Positions 49,740 to 59,592 of a stretch of DNA of 64,000 nt are shown here, in pieces (positions within the stretch are counted from its first letter, which is position 1; each line of letters starts with the position of its first letter). The stretch covers positions 1 through 64,000 of the forward strand of contig JAIPJT010000004.1 in assembly GCA_021733985.1 (NCBI GenBank). Direction: 5' to 3'. Under the pieces are notes generated by a model, which made no database searches, had not been told where the DNA came from, and saw only the letters and a program-made list of their open reading frames with translations. Made by a program: the position numbers and the translations under genes. The DNA comes from Victivallales bacterium. Lineage in GTDB: Bacteria; Verrucomicrobiota; Lentisphaeria; Victivallales; GWF2-38-69.

Positions 49740-50606
49740 ATGGAGTTTATTATGTGGAATTATACAGATAAAGTGATGGAACATTTCCTTAATCCCAGAA
49801 ACGTAGGCAAAGTTGATAATCCTGACGGAGAAGCAATAGTTGGAAATCTCAGTTGTGGCGATGCGCTAGAAATTTCTTTCAGTCTTGATGAGAATAAAAA
49901 AATAAAAGATGTAAAATTTAAGACTTTCGGCTGCGGCAGTGCTATTGCTTCTTCTTCTGTGCTTACAGAAATGGTAAAAGGTAAGACACTTGAGGAAGCG
50001 GAAAAAATTACGAATCATGATATAGTGGATAAACTGGGCGGATTACCGGATAAAAAAATTCACTGTTCTGTAATGGGTACTGATGCTTTGCATGCTGCCA
50101 TAGCTAATTATCGCGGTGAAAAACCGAAAGATACTAATGAAACCAAATATGAAGGGACTGTGGTTTGTCATTGTTTTGATGTGACTGATGTCAAAATTAG
50201 GGAGCTTGCAAAAGAGAATAACTTAAAAACTGTGGATGAAATAACAGATTACTGCAAAGCCGGAGGTTCATGCGGAGAGTGCAGAGAAGAAATTAAGCAA
50301 ATTCTTGACGGGCTCTGGAAAAGGGAAAAGGAAACCAGTGGAAAGGATATTTCGAATCAGAAAACAGTACTGACGTTTGCACAGAAAGTGATGAAAGTAC
50401 AGGAGGTTATAGAACAGGAAATACGGCCTGCCTTAGAGAGAGACGGTGGGAGTATCGAATTTATTGATTTATCAAAGGATACAGTAGTAGTCAGGCTCAA
50501 AGGAAGATGCGCAAGCTGCCCGAGCTCAAAAGTTACTATTAAAACTTTTGTTGAGAAAAAATTAAAAGAACTTGTTTCTGAAGAACTAAAGGTTGAACAG
50601 GAGTAA
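49740..50606 (+). CDS. nifU: NifU, three-domain Fe-S scaffold (IscU-like, BFD-like 2Fe-2S, C-terminal NifU; start may be 49752)
   Basis: 'NLSCGDALEISFSL', 'KTFGCGSAIASSSV', 'VCHCFDVTD...CKAGGSCGEC', 'IRPALERDGGSIEFIDL...GRCASCPSS'. Confidence 0.93.
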   Translation: MEFIMWNYTDKVMEHFLNPRNVGKVDNPDGEAIVGNLSCGDALEISFSLDENKKIKDVKFKTFGCGSAIASSSVLTEMVKGKTLEEAEKITNHDIVDKLGGLPDKKIHCSVMGTDALHAAIANYRGEKPKDTNETKYEGTVVCHCFDVTDVKIRELAKENNLKTVDEITDYCKAGGSCGECREEIKQILDGLWKREKETSGKDISNQKTVLTFAQKVMKVQEVIEQEIRPALERDGGSIEFIDLSKDTVVVRLKGRCASCPSSKVTIKTFVEKKLKELVSEELKVEQE

Positions 50607-50624
50607 AACTTAACCACTGGATTT

Positions 50625-51470
50625 TCAGTTATTAACTTGTAACTTTTTCAGATATTTTATATCATCAGTATTCATGCCGTTGACAAGTTTATGATTTTTA
50701 TATGCATTTATAAACCACGCAGTACCGATAATTATCATAGGGAAGGATAGTACCTGTCCCATTGTCAGCCAACCCCAGGCCAGATACCCTAATTGCGGAT
50801 CAGGCGCTCTTACAAACTCAACTGCAAATCTGAAGATACCGTAGAGTAATAGAAATAAACCTGAAACAGCCATTCTCGGCCTGGTTTTTCTGGAGTAAAA
50901 CCATAAAATTATAAACAGTACTATACCTTCTAACAAAAATTCGTAGAGCATTGAGGGGTGCCTGGGTAATTGTGCAGGATCTGTCGGGAAAACCATAGCC
51001 CAGGGGATGGTAGTTGTTTTACCCCAGAGTTCACCGTTTATAAAGTTTCCAATTCGTCCGGCTCCTAATCCTATAGGCACAAAAGGGACTATAAAATCAC
51101 CAACCTGAAAAAGATTCTTCCTGTTTTTTTTTGCAAATATAATAAATGCTGTAATTACACCTATTAATCCGCCGTGAAACGACATGCCTCCATCCCAGAC
51201 TTTAATTATTTCCGAAGGATTAGATAAATAATATGGAAGATTATAAAAAACAATGTATCCTAAACGTCCGCCTAATAAAACCCCTATAATACCATAAAAA
51301 ATTAAATCTGAAAGTTGTTCTGAAGTCCAGAGGCCTTTTGATTTTCTTACTCTGATTGATGCGCAGAGCCAGATTAATATGAATCCAATTAAATACATTA
51401 CTCCATACCAATGTATTTTTATCGGCCCAAGTTTTAAAAGGACAGGGTTAATGTCAGGGTATTTTATCAT
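50625..51470 (-). CDS. lgt: Prolipoprotein diacylglyceryl transferase
   Basis: '[18 protein letters not shown]', 'HGGLIGV', 'PRHPSMLYE'. Confidence 0.95.
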   Translation of the reverse strand: MIKYPDINPVLLKLGPIKIHWYGVMYLIGFILIWLCASIRVRKSKGLWTSEQLSDLIFYGIIGVLLGGRLGYIVFYNLPYYLSNPSEIIKVWDGGMSFHGGLIGVITAFIIFAKKNRKNLFQVGDFIVPFVPIGLGAGRIGNFINGELWGKTTTIPWAMVFPTDPAQLPRHPSMLYEFLLEGIVLFIILWFYSRKTRPRMAVSGLFLLLYGIFRFAVEFVRAPDPQLGYLAWGWLTMGQVLSFPMIIIGTAWFINAYKNHKLVNGMNTDDIKYLKKLQVNN

Positions 51471-51473
51471 AAT

Positions 51474-53339
51474 TTATCCGTAAGAAAGAATATCTATATT
51501 ATCCAATATTTTTTCTGCGATTCGTTCTGGAGTCAGTCCCATTTTCTTCTTTATCCCGCCGGGAGTCCCGTGAGGTATAATATTGTTGCTATATCCGAAA
51601 TGGAGTATTTCTTTGTGATCAATGTTTATCAACGTTTCATCAACTGTAGAAGCCAACCCTCCTGATTTTCTGTTGTCTTCAATTGTAACTACAGGCATTT
51701 TTTGTGCAGTGTTTATTAGTTTCTCCTCATCGAAGGGTCTGATGAACCTCGTATTTACTATATTAATTTCCACTTTAGAAAAGGTATTGATAATATTTTT
51801 AACTTTAAGTGCTGTCAGGAGCTCTCCTCCAGTTGCCCATATCGACAGGTCCTGTCCTTCTGTTATATCTAATGCCTTTCCCCATTTAATTTTTTTATCA
51901 GTATTTTGAAATTTTGAAATTTTATCCTTAGAGTATTTAATAATAACCGGGGCTGCTTTTTCATATGCTTCGAACAACATGTTTTCCAGTTCAATTTTAT
52001 CAGCGGGATAAAGTATTGATATGTTTGGAAGGGACCTGATATAGCTAAGGTCATTTACGCCGTGGTGTGTCGGCCCGTCTGCTACAATGCCGGCACGGTC
52101 GGCACATATTATTAACGGCAGTCCCTGTAGGCAGATATCATGGAAAAGGCATCCCAAAGAGCGTTGAAGAAAAGTTGAATAAACTGCAAATACTGGCCTT
52201 AATCCTTTGGCGGCCAGTCCTGCTGCAAAAACAGTGGCATGTTCTTCTGCAATTCCGACATCAAAAAACCTGTCGGGAAATTTTTGGGCAAACTTGTCCA
52301 TTCCGGTTCCGGATTTCATTGCTGCTGTAATTCCAACAATCTCACGGTGTTTATCAGCCAATTTGACTAAAGAATGTCCGAACGCTTCTGAAAAAGTTAA
52401 ATGTTTGGATGATTTTGATTTACCCGTTTTCAGTTCAAATCCGCTGAGGCCGTGGAATTTTTCAGGATAAAGCTCGGCAGGTTTATACCCTTTTCCTTTG
52501 GTTGTCAAAACATGAACGACTACCGGTGAATCAAATTCCTTAATCAGCTCAAACGTCTGTAAAAGGAGTTTTAGGTTATGCCCGTCAATGGGGCCTATAT
52601 ATCTTATTCCAAGTTCCTCGAAAAAAACTCCCGGGACAAGAAGACTTTTTGCTGCTTCTTCAATTTCGCCGATTGTTTTTCTGATTTTATTTCCGTAACG
52701 GGGTATTTTTAGTATAGTTCTTTTGAAAAAATTTCTTGTTTTATTGTAGCCGCGTTTAAGGATTATTCTATTCAGATATGAAGTCATACCCCCGACATTT
52801 TTGGAAATAGACATTTTATTATCATTGAGAACTAAAATTAAGTCTTTGGTTGTTTCTGAAATATTATTTAATCCTTCAAATGTAATACCGTTTGTGAGGG
52901 AACCGTCACCTATAACCGATATAATTTTTTCTTTTCCGCCCTGTCTGTCTCTTGCAACTGCCATACCGAGAGCTGCAGAAACTGCAGTGCCGGCATGTCC
53001 GGCATAAAAGCAGTCGTATTCTGATTCTTTCGGACTTGTAAAACCGCAGCATCCGTTATCTTTACGAAGTGTGTTAAAGAAAAAATTACGGCCGGTAATT
53101 AATTTGTGAGCGTAAGTTTGATGGCTTACATCCCACAGGATTTTGTCTTTCGGTGTATTGAATATGTAGTGCATAGCAACAGTAAGTTCAACTACACCAA
53201 GATTTGGAGCTGTATGACCGCCGTTTACGGAAGTGACCTCTATAATTTTATTTCTGATTTCTTTGCACAGCGTAATTAATTCCGAGTTGTTGAGCTTTCT
53301 GGCATCTTCAGGACTATTTATAAAACCTAATATACTCAT
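51474..53339 (-). CDS. dxs: 1-deoxy-D-xylulose-5-phosphate synthase
   Basis: 'HTAPNLGVVELTVAMHYIFN', 'VIGDGSLTNGITFEGLN', 'GPTHHGVNDLSYIR'. Confidence 0.96.
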   Translation of the reverse strand: MSILGFINSPEDARKLNNSELITLCKEIRNKIIEVTSVNGGHTAPNLGVVELTVAMHYIFNTPKDKILWDVSHQTYAHKLITGRNFFFNTLRKDNGCCGFTSPKESEYDCFYAGHAGTAVSAALGMAVARDRQGGKEKIISVIGDGSLTNGITFEGLNNISETTKDLILVLNDNKMSISKNVGGMTSYLNRIILKRGYNKTRNFFKRTILKIPRYGNKIRKTIGEIEEAAKSLLVPGVFFEELGIRYIGPIDGHNLKLLLQTFELIKEFDSPVVVHVLTTKGKGYKPAELYPEKFHGLSGFELKTGKSKSSKHLTFSEAFGHSLVKLADKHREIVGITAAMKSGTGMDKFAQKFPDRFFDVGIAEEHATVFAAGLAAKGLRPVFAVYSTFLQRSLGCLFHDICLQGLPLIICADRAGIVADGPTHHGVNDLSYIRSLPNISILYPADKIELENMLFEAYEKAAPVIIKYSKDKISKFQNTDKKIKWGKALDITEGQDLSIWATGGELLTALKVKNIINTFSKVEINIVNTRFIRPFDEEKLINTAQKMPVVTIEDNRKSGGLASTVDETLINIDHKEILHFGYSNNIIPHGTPGGIKKKMGLTPERIAEKILDNIDILSYG

Positions 53340-53345
53340 GTTTCT

Positions 53346-53921
53346 TTAGTTTTGAATTTTAATAAAATTTCGCAGAAGTTTATGGCCGAATTCAGTTAAA
53401 ATGGATTCGGGATGAAACTGTACACCGTAAATGGGTAAATTTTTATGCTGGATACCCATAACTATACCGTCTATAGTTTTAGCTGTAACTTTTAAGCAGT
53501 CCGGTATGGAGGAAGGGGAAATAATTAACGAATGATATCTTGTGGCACTGTATGGAGATGGAATATCATCAAAAATTCCTTCATTATTGTGATATATTTT
53601 AGAAGTTTTACCGTGCATTAATTCCGGTGCATGTACAATATTAGCCCCGAAAACATCACCAATCGATTGAAACCCCAGGCAAACTCCCAGAACAGGAAGC
53701 TCTTTATCTGCAAGCTTTTCAATTAGGCTGCATGATATGCCTGCCTGTTTGGGGGTACATGGTCCCGGCGAAATTACGACTTTGTCAAATTTTTCATTCT
53801 CCATGATGAAATCTGCAGAAACCGCGTTATTTCTTATTACATTTACGTCCTGGTTCAATTCTCTGAAATATTGAACTATGTTATATGTGAATGAGTCGTA
53901 ATTGTCTATCATTAATATCAT
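53346..53921 (-). CDS. pabA: Anthranilate/aminodeoxychorismate synthase glutamine amidotransferase
   Basis: 'MILMIDNYDSFTYNIVQYF', 'LGVCLGFQSI', 'IYGVQFHPESILTEFG'. Confidence 0.93.
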   Translation of the reverse strand: MILMIDNYDSFTYNIVQYFRELNQDVNVIRNNAVSADFIMENEKFDKVVISPGPCTPKQAGISCSLIEKLADKELPVLGVCLGFQSIGDVFGANIVHAPELMHGKTSKIYHNNEGIFDDIPSPYSATRYHSLIISPSSIPDCLKVTAKTIDGIVMGIQHKNLPIYGVQFHPESILTEFGHKLLRNFIKIQN

Positions 53922-54406
53922 TGATACTTATCCATTAGGTATAAAGAAAAAAAGCTAATATATAATATTATTTCGGACTGCTATTTACTGAGATTAGTTA
54001 TTCTTATATTATTTTTATCATTATAAATAGATTAAAACTACTTTAATAAATACATTTTTAGACAAAAAAATCAAGATTCCATATTATGATATGTTTAATA
54101 AAAATTATTTGCTGAATATATGGTTAATGATAATATGGAAATATTGAAAAATATACTATATTGCAATATCTTATAATAAGATAGATTAATACGAAAAGCC
54201 TTCAAAATCCGGGGCCTGAAAAAAAATGGACTTCCGAATTTGCCGGGCCGCTAAGGCCGCCAAATATTTTTTTCCGTTGAATATCTATATTATATAGAGA
54301 TAAACGCAGGAATTAAGGATAATCCGCTATAGGCGGAATGTACTTTTGTATAAGGCTTAAAAAAAGCATTTCGATAATAATAATATAAAATTGGGATTAC
54401 AACACA

Positions 54407-55909
54407 ATGGCTAATGAAGAAAAATCTCAAAATAATGATGATAACAAGAAAACGGGATTAAGATTTAATAAATCCATGCTGGAAAAGACTCTTGCATTAA
54501 AAAGTAAGGAGTCCGGACAACAGGCAGAAAATACAACAGGCACTGAAAAAAAGGACAATACTGAAGACAAACCGGTTAACCCTTTAGACAAAACCAGGTC
54601 TGAACAGAAGTCTGATGACGTAGAAAAAACTTCAAAGCTAAAGATGACTTCTGATAAAGAAGAGCAGTCTTTGGATAAAAATACTAAAGCCGAACCGGAA
54701 AAAACATTGAAACTTAAACCTGATTCTAAACAGGTAAAACATAAAGAGGAAGATTCAAAAACACAAAAAGCAAAATCAACTCATGATGAAACTGTTAAAC
54801 TCAAAAGAGAAAAAAACGGAACAGCAGAGGAAGATAAAAACGTTAAGGATCAGATCGCTGAACACTCTAAGACTTCCGCGGGTTCCGATAAATCATTAAA
54901 TCTAAAACTAAATAAGAAAGACGATAAATCTTCTGCAGAACAGAGGAAAAGCTCAGAAAGCCTAAAGCGGACTATAAAGCTTAAAAGTTTATCTAAAAAA
55001 ACATATGCGGGGAAACAGCCCGGCCATTTAACTACAAATACTATTAAACTGTCTCCGAAAAAAACTGATGATAAACGTAAATCCTCTTCTGATTCGGAAA
55101 AGGAAAAAACTATAAAACTGAAAACACCTGAAAAAAAGGACCCGAATTTATCGAACCTTTCAAAAACATTGAAGTTAAAGAAAAACACTAATAAAAAAGA
55201 AATTGAAGATAAAGCCGAAGGTGATGTAATTTCAACAGTTTCTTCGACAAAAGATATATCTCCTTCTAAAGTTATTAAATTAAAAACTACTGTTGATGAA
55301 GAAAAAAAAGTTGATCCAATGTCAACGCAGACAATCAAGATAAAGTCAGCTAAACCTGATACCGATAAAAAGCCTGAAAAAAAAACAGATAAAAAAGAAA
55401 GCGCTGAACCGGTAGAAAACACTGCAAAAGTTTCTTTGGATAAAACGGAGGACTTACCCTCTATTGACGAAGGTACACAAAAACAGGAACTGGAAAAAAA
55501 GACAAAGCTGTTTGAGTCAAAGAAAGAAGAGCCGGAAGAGAAACAACCTGAGAAAACCTTAAAATTGAAACCCCAAAAAACTGAACCTGAGAGAAGGAAA
55601 CCTGAACTTAAAAAAGAGAAAGACGAAACAGTAAAAGATAATAAGGATGCTGAAAAAACAACTGCTCCGCCTGACCTTGGAGACCTGAAAAATGTTTTAA
55701 ATGATTTCAAAGAGGAAAAAGAACAAAAAGTAAAAAAAAGTATTGCCAAAAGTGCAGAGAAAAAAAAACAGGAAGTTAAAGGGAGAGTTGAGAGTACGGA
55801 AGAAGAACAGACAACATCTTTTTTTACTGTTGCAGTAGGAGCAGCAACTGTAATTGCACTTTCTATTGTTTTATATTTTGTTTTATCTTCATACCTATTC
55901 ATTTCATAA
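54407..55909 (+). CDS. Lys/Glu-rich low-complexity protein with repeated [KT][TS][ILV]KLK motifs and a C-terminal TM anchor
   Basis: Motifs EKTLKLK, DETVKLK, KRTIKLK, EKTIKLK, SKTLKLK, SKVIKLK, TQTIKIK and others; 'FFTVAVGAATVIALSIVLYFVLSSYLF' TM. Confidence 0.8.
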   Translation: MANEEKSQNNDDNKKTGLRFNKSMLEKTLALKSKESGQQAENTTGTEKKDNTEDKPVNPLDKTRSEQKSDDVEKTSKLKMTSDKEEQSLDKNTKAEPEKTLKLKPDSKQVKHKEEDSKTQKAKSTHDETVKLKREKNGTAEEDKNVKDQIAEHSKTSAGSDKSLNLKLNKKDDKSSAEQRKSSESLKRTIKLKSLSKKTYAGKQPGHLTTNTIKLSPKKTDDKRKSSSDSEKEKTIKLKTPEKKDPNLSNLSKTLKLKKNTNKKEIEDKAEGDVISTVSSTKDISPSKVIKLKTTVDEEKKVDPMSTQTIKIKSAKPDTDKKPEKKTDKKESAEPVENTAKVSLDKTEDLPSIDEGTQKQELEKKTKLFESKKEEPEEKQPEKTLKLKPQKTEPERRKPELKKEKDETVKDNKDAEKTTAPPDLGDLKNVLNDFKEEKEQKVKKSIAKSAEKKKQEVKGRVESTEEEQTTSFFTVAVGAATVIALSIVLYFVLSSYLFIS

Positions 55910-55946
55910 AGATTAGTATGTTGTTGTTAACTGAATACTTTGTTCA

Positions 55947-56663
55947 ATGTTAACCGAATTAAGAATTAACTGGGAAGAATTCATGACAAAAAAAGAATAT
56001 GCAGCAGCGATTGATATGACCGGACCGTTCTCTTCATGGTGTATAGCAGACCTATACGAAAAGGTAATTATTGAGGAAAAATCAATAAAAATTTCAAGAA
56101 AATCAAATTCTCTGTTTTTTAATTCGTTTAAAAATACACTTAACGAATTAAAAATTAATATACAGGAGATAAAGAACTGGTATGTCGGAGTAGGTCCTGG
56201 AAGCTATACCGGAATACGTGTCGGGGCTTCTTTTGTCTCTGGAATTCTGTACAGTTCCCAAGAAAATATAAAAATTACAGGTGTACCTTCCTTCTTTCCG
56301 ATAGCTGCGGAAGTTTCTACTGAGAATAATGGGAAAACAGGTGTGGTTTTTCAAGTTACACCTAAGTCATTGTTAATTTATAGTGTATATAAAAGGGGAG
56401 GCGTACTGAATTCATTAGATAAACCTTTGTTGGTAAATGAAGAAAATGCAGAAGTGTTACTGGAGGAATATAGTAAAGTTGTAACGCTCCAGGATTTGAA
56501 AAATAATTTATTAGCAAAAGGTGCTTTAAAAGATAAAATAATATGTCTTAACTCCTTTCCTGTAAGAAGAATGTTTGATAAGGAATGCTGTACAAATTCT
56601 AATAATATTGAGGATCTGATTTATATACGACCCGCCGTAACAGCTGCGGTTAATGCAGGTTAG
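55947..56663 (+). CDS. tsaB: tRNA threonylcarbamoyladenosine biosynthesis protein TsaB
   Basis: 'WYVGVGPGSYTGIRVGASFVSGIL'; true start probably downstream (55983, MTKKEYAAAIDMTG). Confidence 0.85.
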   Translation: MLTELRINWEEFMTKKEYAAAIDMTGPFSSWCIADLYEKVIIEEKSIKISRKSNSLFFNSFKNTLNELKINIQEIKNWYVGVGPGSYTGIRVGASFVSGILYSSQENIKITGVPSFFPIAAEVSTENNGKTGVVFQVTPKSLLIYSVYKRGGVLNSLDKPLLVNEENAEVLLEEYSKVVTLQDLKNNLLAKGALKDKIICLNSFPVRRMFDKECCTNSNNIEDLIYIRPAVTAAVNAG

Positions 56664-56776
56664 TGAACAAAAATTAGAGTTGAACTTTGTACAACGAAGC
56701 TTAATCATTTCTGAAGCCTTAATGTTTATCTTTAAAAAAAATACTGATAGTATAACAGTGTAGAAAATGAGGAAAA

Positions 56777-57394
56777 TTGATGTGTAAATATGTAATTATA
56801 TCCGTTCTGGTCTTTAGTGTATTTTTTACTGGCTGCCAGAAGATTAAAATTGATTATGTTGGACAAAACGATCCTAAAACAAAATTTGCTAAACTGTATT
56901 TTGGAAAAAATGAGGTAAATAAACCTTACAAGGTCATAGGAAAAGCAATTATCAGGGCATCTACCTCCTTCAGTTCAGTTGATATACAAAAAAAATTAAG
57001 AAGAACTGCTGAAGCAAAAGGTGCCGATGCTGTAATAATACTTTCTTATAAAGAGGTTCCTGCTGGAATGTATGCGTACAATAATTATCCAATGTGGGGA
57101 ATGTACGATGGGATGTACGGTTGGGGCGGAATGGGATGTATGCCCTGCAACTACGGACCTTACTGGGGTGAAATGAATTATCCCGGTATGGGGGGGAAGG
57201 GTGAAGAATCAGTGCAGTGTTATTATGATTATTTAATAAAAACATTATTTGTCAGATTCAAAAATAATGACAGCACCGAACCATTATTAACCGGGAAAAC
57301 TGTAAAACATTTGAAAGATCAAGGTAATTCTGGGGGCGCTATGAAAAAATTTTTATCAGAAAAAAAGTATAGAAAAAGTACTAAAAAGTTTTAG
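56777..57394 (+). CDS. Putative lipoprotein with Tyr/Gly/Met/Trp-rich segment
   Basis: Lipobox-like 'VFSVFFTGCQ'; 'AYNNYPMWGMYDGMYGWGGMGCMPCNYGPYWGEMNYPGMGG'. Confidence 0.75.
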   Translation: MMCKYVIISVLVFSVFFTGCQKIKIDYVGQNDPKTKFAKLYFGKNEVNKPYKVIGKAIIRASTSFSSVDIQKKLRRTAEAKGADAVIILSYKEVPAGMYAYNNYPMWGMYDGMYGWGGMGCMPCNYGPYWGEMNYPGMGGKGEESVQCYYDYLIKTLFVRFKNNDSTEPLLTGKTVKHLKDQGNSGGAMKKFLSEKKYRKSTKKF

Positions 57395-57459
57395 CTCTTA
57401 ACTTAATATTCTTTAGATCCTGTGCCGGTCTACCTATAGGAATTTAACGTATAATTTAA

Positions 57460-58665
57460 ATGGAGATTAAAGGAGAAATGGAAGTAAAAACTAATTTATT
57501 TGCTGCTGCAGTTTTATTATTTTGCCTAATGTGTTCAAACTTAACCGGTGTCGAAGTCGGTGAAAAAGCACCACCGCTTAAAGTTGCTAAATGGATTAAA
57601 AATGAACCTGTTGATTATCTGAAAAGAAAAGACGAAGGTATTGAAAAGGATATTGTAGTATTATGCTTCTGGGCTACATGGAGCGAGACAACAGATAATC
57701 TGATAAGATTTATGAATACTGAAAAAGAAGTATATCAGAAAGAGAATGTTGTTTTTATTGCACTTTCAAACGAAAGAACAAGATTAATAGAAAGATATGT
57801 AAAATCAAATAAAAATATTAGTTTTGCAGTAGGTGCGGATAAAAAATCTGAAACTTATGATGAATATATGATAGGGACAAGTGGTGTTCCTATGTTTTTT
57901 ATAATTGATAAATCCAGGGATTTGTTATGGAAAGGTTCTCCTTTCGCTGTTGACAGAATACTTTCAAGAGTGGTTACCGGCACTTATGATGAGGAAAAAG
58001 AAAACAAAATAGAGAAAATCAGAGAAAAACTGCAGCGGTCAATACAATATTTAAATTTTAATCGCCAGAATGAACTTGCGGAGGAAATTCTTAAAATTGA
58101 TCCCATAGACCAGATGGCCATAAATAATATAGTAGATAATTATATAAGAAAAGACGAAATAGATAAAGCGATAAAGTTTATAATGGAAAGGATCAAACTG
58201 GCCAATTATAATCAATTTGTTGCAAGGTCAATGTACTTTAACCTGCTGACTATAATTCAGGGGCTTGATAACGAAAAGGGAAAGAAATATTTAAAAGAAT
58301 GCATTGATGGATATTTCGAAGCTTTTAAAAATAATCCTGAAGCACTCAACTCTTTTTCAGTTGCGATCGTGCAGGGGATGCCTATGTCGATTGTACCGCT
58401 GAATAAGATATATAAAATGGTATCACATGTTATAAAGCTACAGAAAAATATTAATCCGAAAGCTAATAAAGAACTGGGGATATATTATCGTTCAATGGCA
58501 AAAATTTTTTATTTGACCGGTATGCTTGACAGGGCTGTCGAAGTACAAAAAAAATCGCTGGAATACCTTAAAAAAACAAAGGATAATGAATATGTTAAAC
58601 AGGCAGAGCTTCTTTTAAAATATTATAAATCAGCAATAGAAATAAAAAAAAAGTTGAGCGTTTAA
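57460..58665 (+). CDS. TlpA/thioredoxin-fold protein without CxxC, plus helical TPR-like C-terminus
   Basis: 'VVLCFWATWSETTDNLIRFMN', 'GTSGVPMFFIIDKSRDLLWKG'. Confidence 0.75.
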   Translation: MEIKGEMEVKTNLFAAAVLLFCLMCSNLTGVEVGEKAPPLKVAKWIKNEPVDYLKRKDEGIEKDIVVLCFWATWSETTDNLIRFMNTEKEVYQKENVVFIALSNERTRLIERYVKSNKNISFAVGADKKSETYDEYMIGTSGVPMFFIIDKSRDLLWKGSPFAVDRILSRVVTGTYDEEKENKIEKIREKLQRSIQYLNFNRQNELAEEILKIDPIDQMAINNIVDNYIRKDEIDKAIKFIMERIKLANYNQFVARSMYFNLLTIIQGLDNEKGKKYLKECIDGYFEAFKNNPEALNSFSVAIVQGMPMSIVPLNKIYKMVSHVIKLQKNINPKANKELGIYYRSMAKIFYLTGMLDRAVEVQKKSLEYLKKTKDNEYVKQAELLLKYYKSAIEIKKKLSV

Positions 58666-58831
58666 CTTGCGATTCTCATGTTTAGCATTAGCCTCAAGAA
58701 TAGGAGCATTGAAAAATGTTTTCTTTGAATTTGCCCTTTCTTTTGTGCCTGATTTCTAAGTATATTAAACAAAATTGTGGTTTTGTTTAGTAAACCACAT
58801 AAAAATAAAAATATTGAATGTACACACCGTG

Positions 58832-59581
58832 TTAAAATTGACACAGGATTGCAACTGTAAATAATCCGGTGGTTTCACTTATTTCACAGACAGCACCTAA
58901 AACATCTCCGTTAATGCCGCCAATATATCTGTATGAAATTTTTACTAAATATAACATAATAGCAGTCATAATAAACAATGCTGCTATAGTATTAATAAAA
59001 AACAGACATGGAAGGGTAAGGGTAAACGAGATAAGAAATGTTTTTTTACTCACTTTACCTATAATTAAACTTCCAAGACCTTTATTTTCAGACGGTTTGA
59101 AGTAGTGTGCAGCAAAAACAAGAAGCATTCGGGCTAAAACAATAACTGCAGAGGCCTGAAAAAAAGCTTTATTCCTGTAAATTACAGAAAAAGCTGAAAA
59201 TTTTAAAATTAGAAGAATTATAATACCTGTAACTCCAAAACTGCCGACTCTCGGGTCATGCATAATTTCAAGTCGTTTTTCCCGCCCTGCATGACTTCCA
59301 AAACCGTCACAAATATCTGCAAAACCGTCTAAATGCATAGCACCGGTTGTAATGATAAGGCATAATACTGACCATGAAGCAAGTAGAAGTGGAGAAGCAT
59401 TAATATTTATCAGGTATAAAAAATAACCGGGGAAAATAGTTAGTATTGCTATAATATATCCGCATCCCGGAAAAAAGGCGCAGCTTTCTGTCCAGTCAGC
59501 CTTATCAATATCTAAATTATTAACCGGTATCCTTGTAAGTAATGATAATGATAACTTAAAATTTTCAAAAATTTTTGACAT
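58832..59581 (-). CDS. cobS: Adenosylcobinamide-GDP ribazoletransferase (cobalamin synthase)
   Basis: 'SLLTRIPVNN', 'GAMHLDGFADICDGFGSHAGREKRLEIMHDPRVGSFG'. Confidence 0.95.
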   Translation of the reverse strand: MSKIFENFKLSLSLLTRIPVNNLDIDKADWTESCAFFPGCGYIIAILTIFPGYFLYLININASPLLLASWSVLCLIITTGAMHLDGFADICDGFGSHAGREKRLEIMHDPRVGSFGVTGIIILLILKFSAFSVIYRNKAFFQASAVIVLARMLLVFAAHYFKPSENKGLGSLIIGKVSKKTFLISFTLTLPCLFFINTIAALFIMTAIMLYLVKISYRYIGGINGDVLGAVCEISETTGLFTVAILCQF

Positions 59582-59592
59582 TGCGGCTTTTC

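Noticed and set aside
54850-55902. 350-aa minus-strand ORF opposite the LKLK-repeat protein
   Set aside because: Ser/Phe-rich translation is the mirror of the Lys/Glu-rich plus-strand gene; no RBS or family signature, so an antisense artefact.
58662-58844. 60-aa minus-strand ORF between the TlpA-like gene and cobS
   Set aside because: No RBS or conserved motif; probably random in a non-coding gap.
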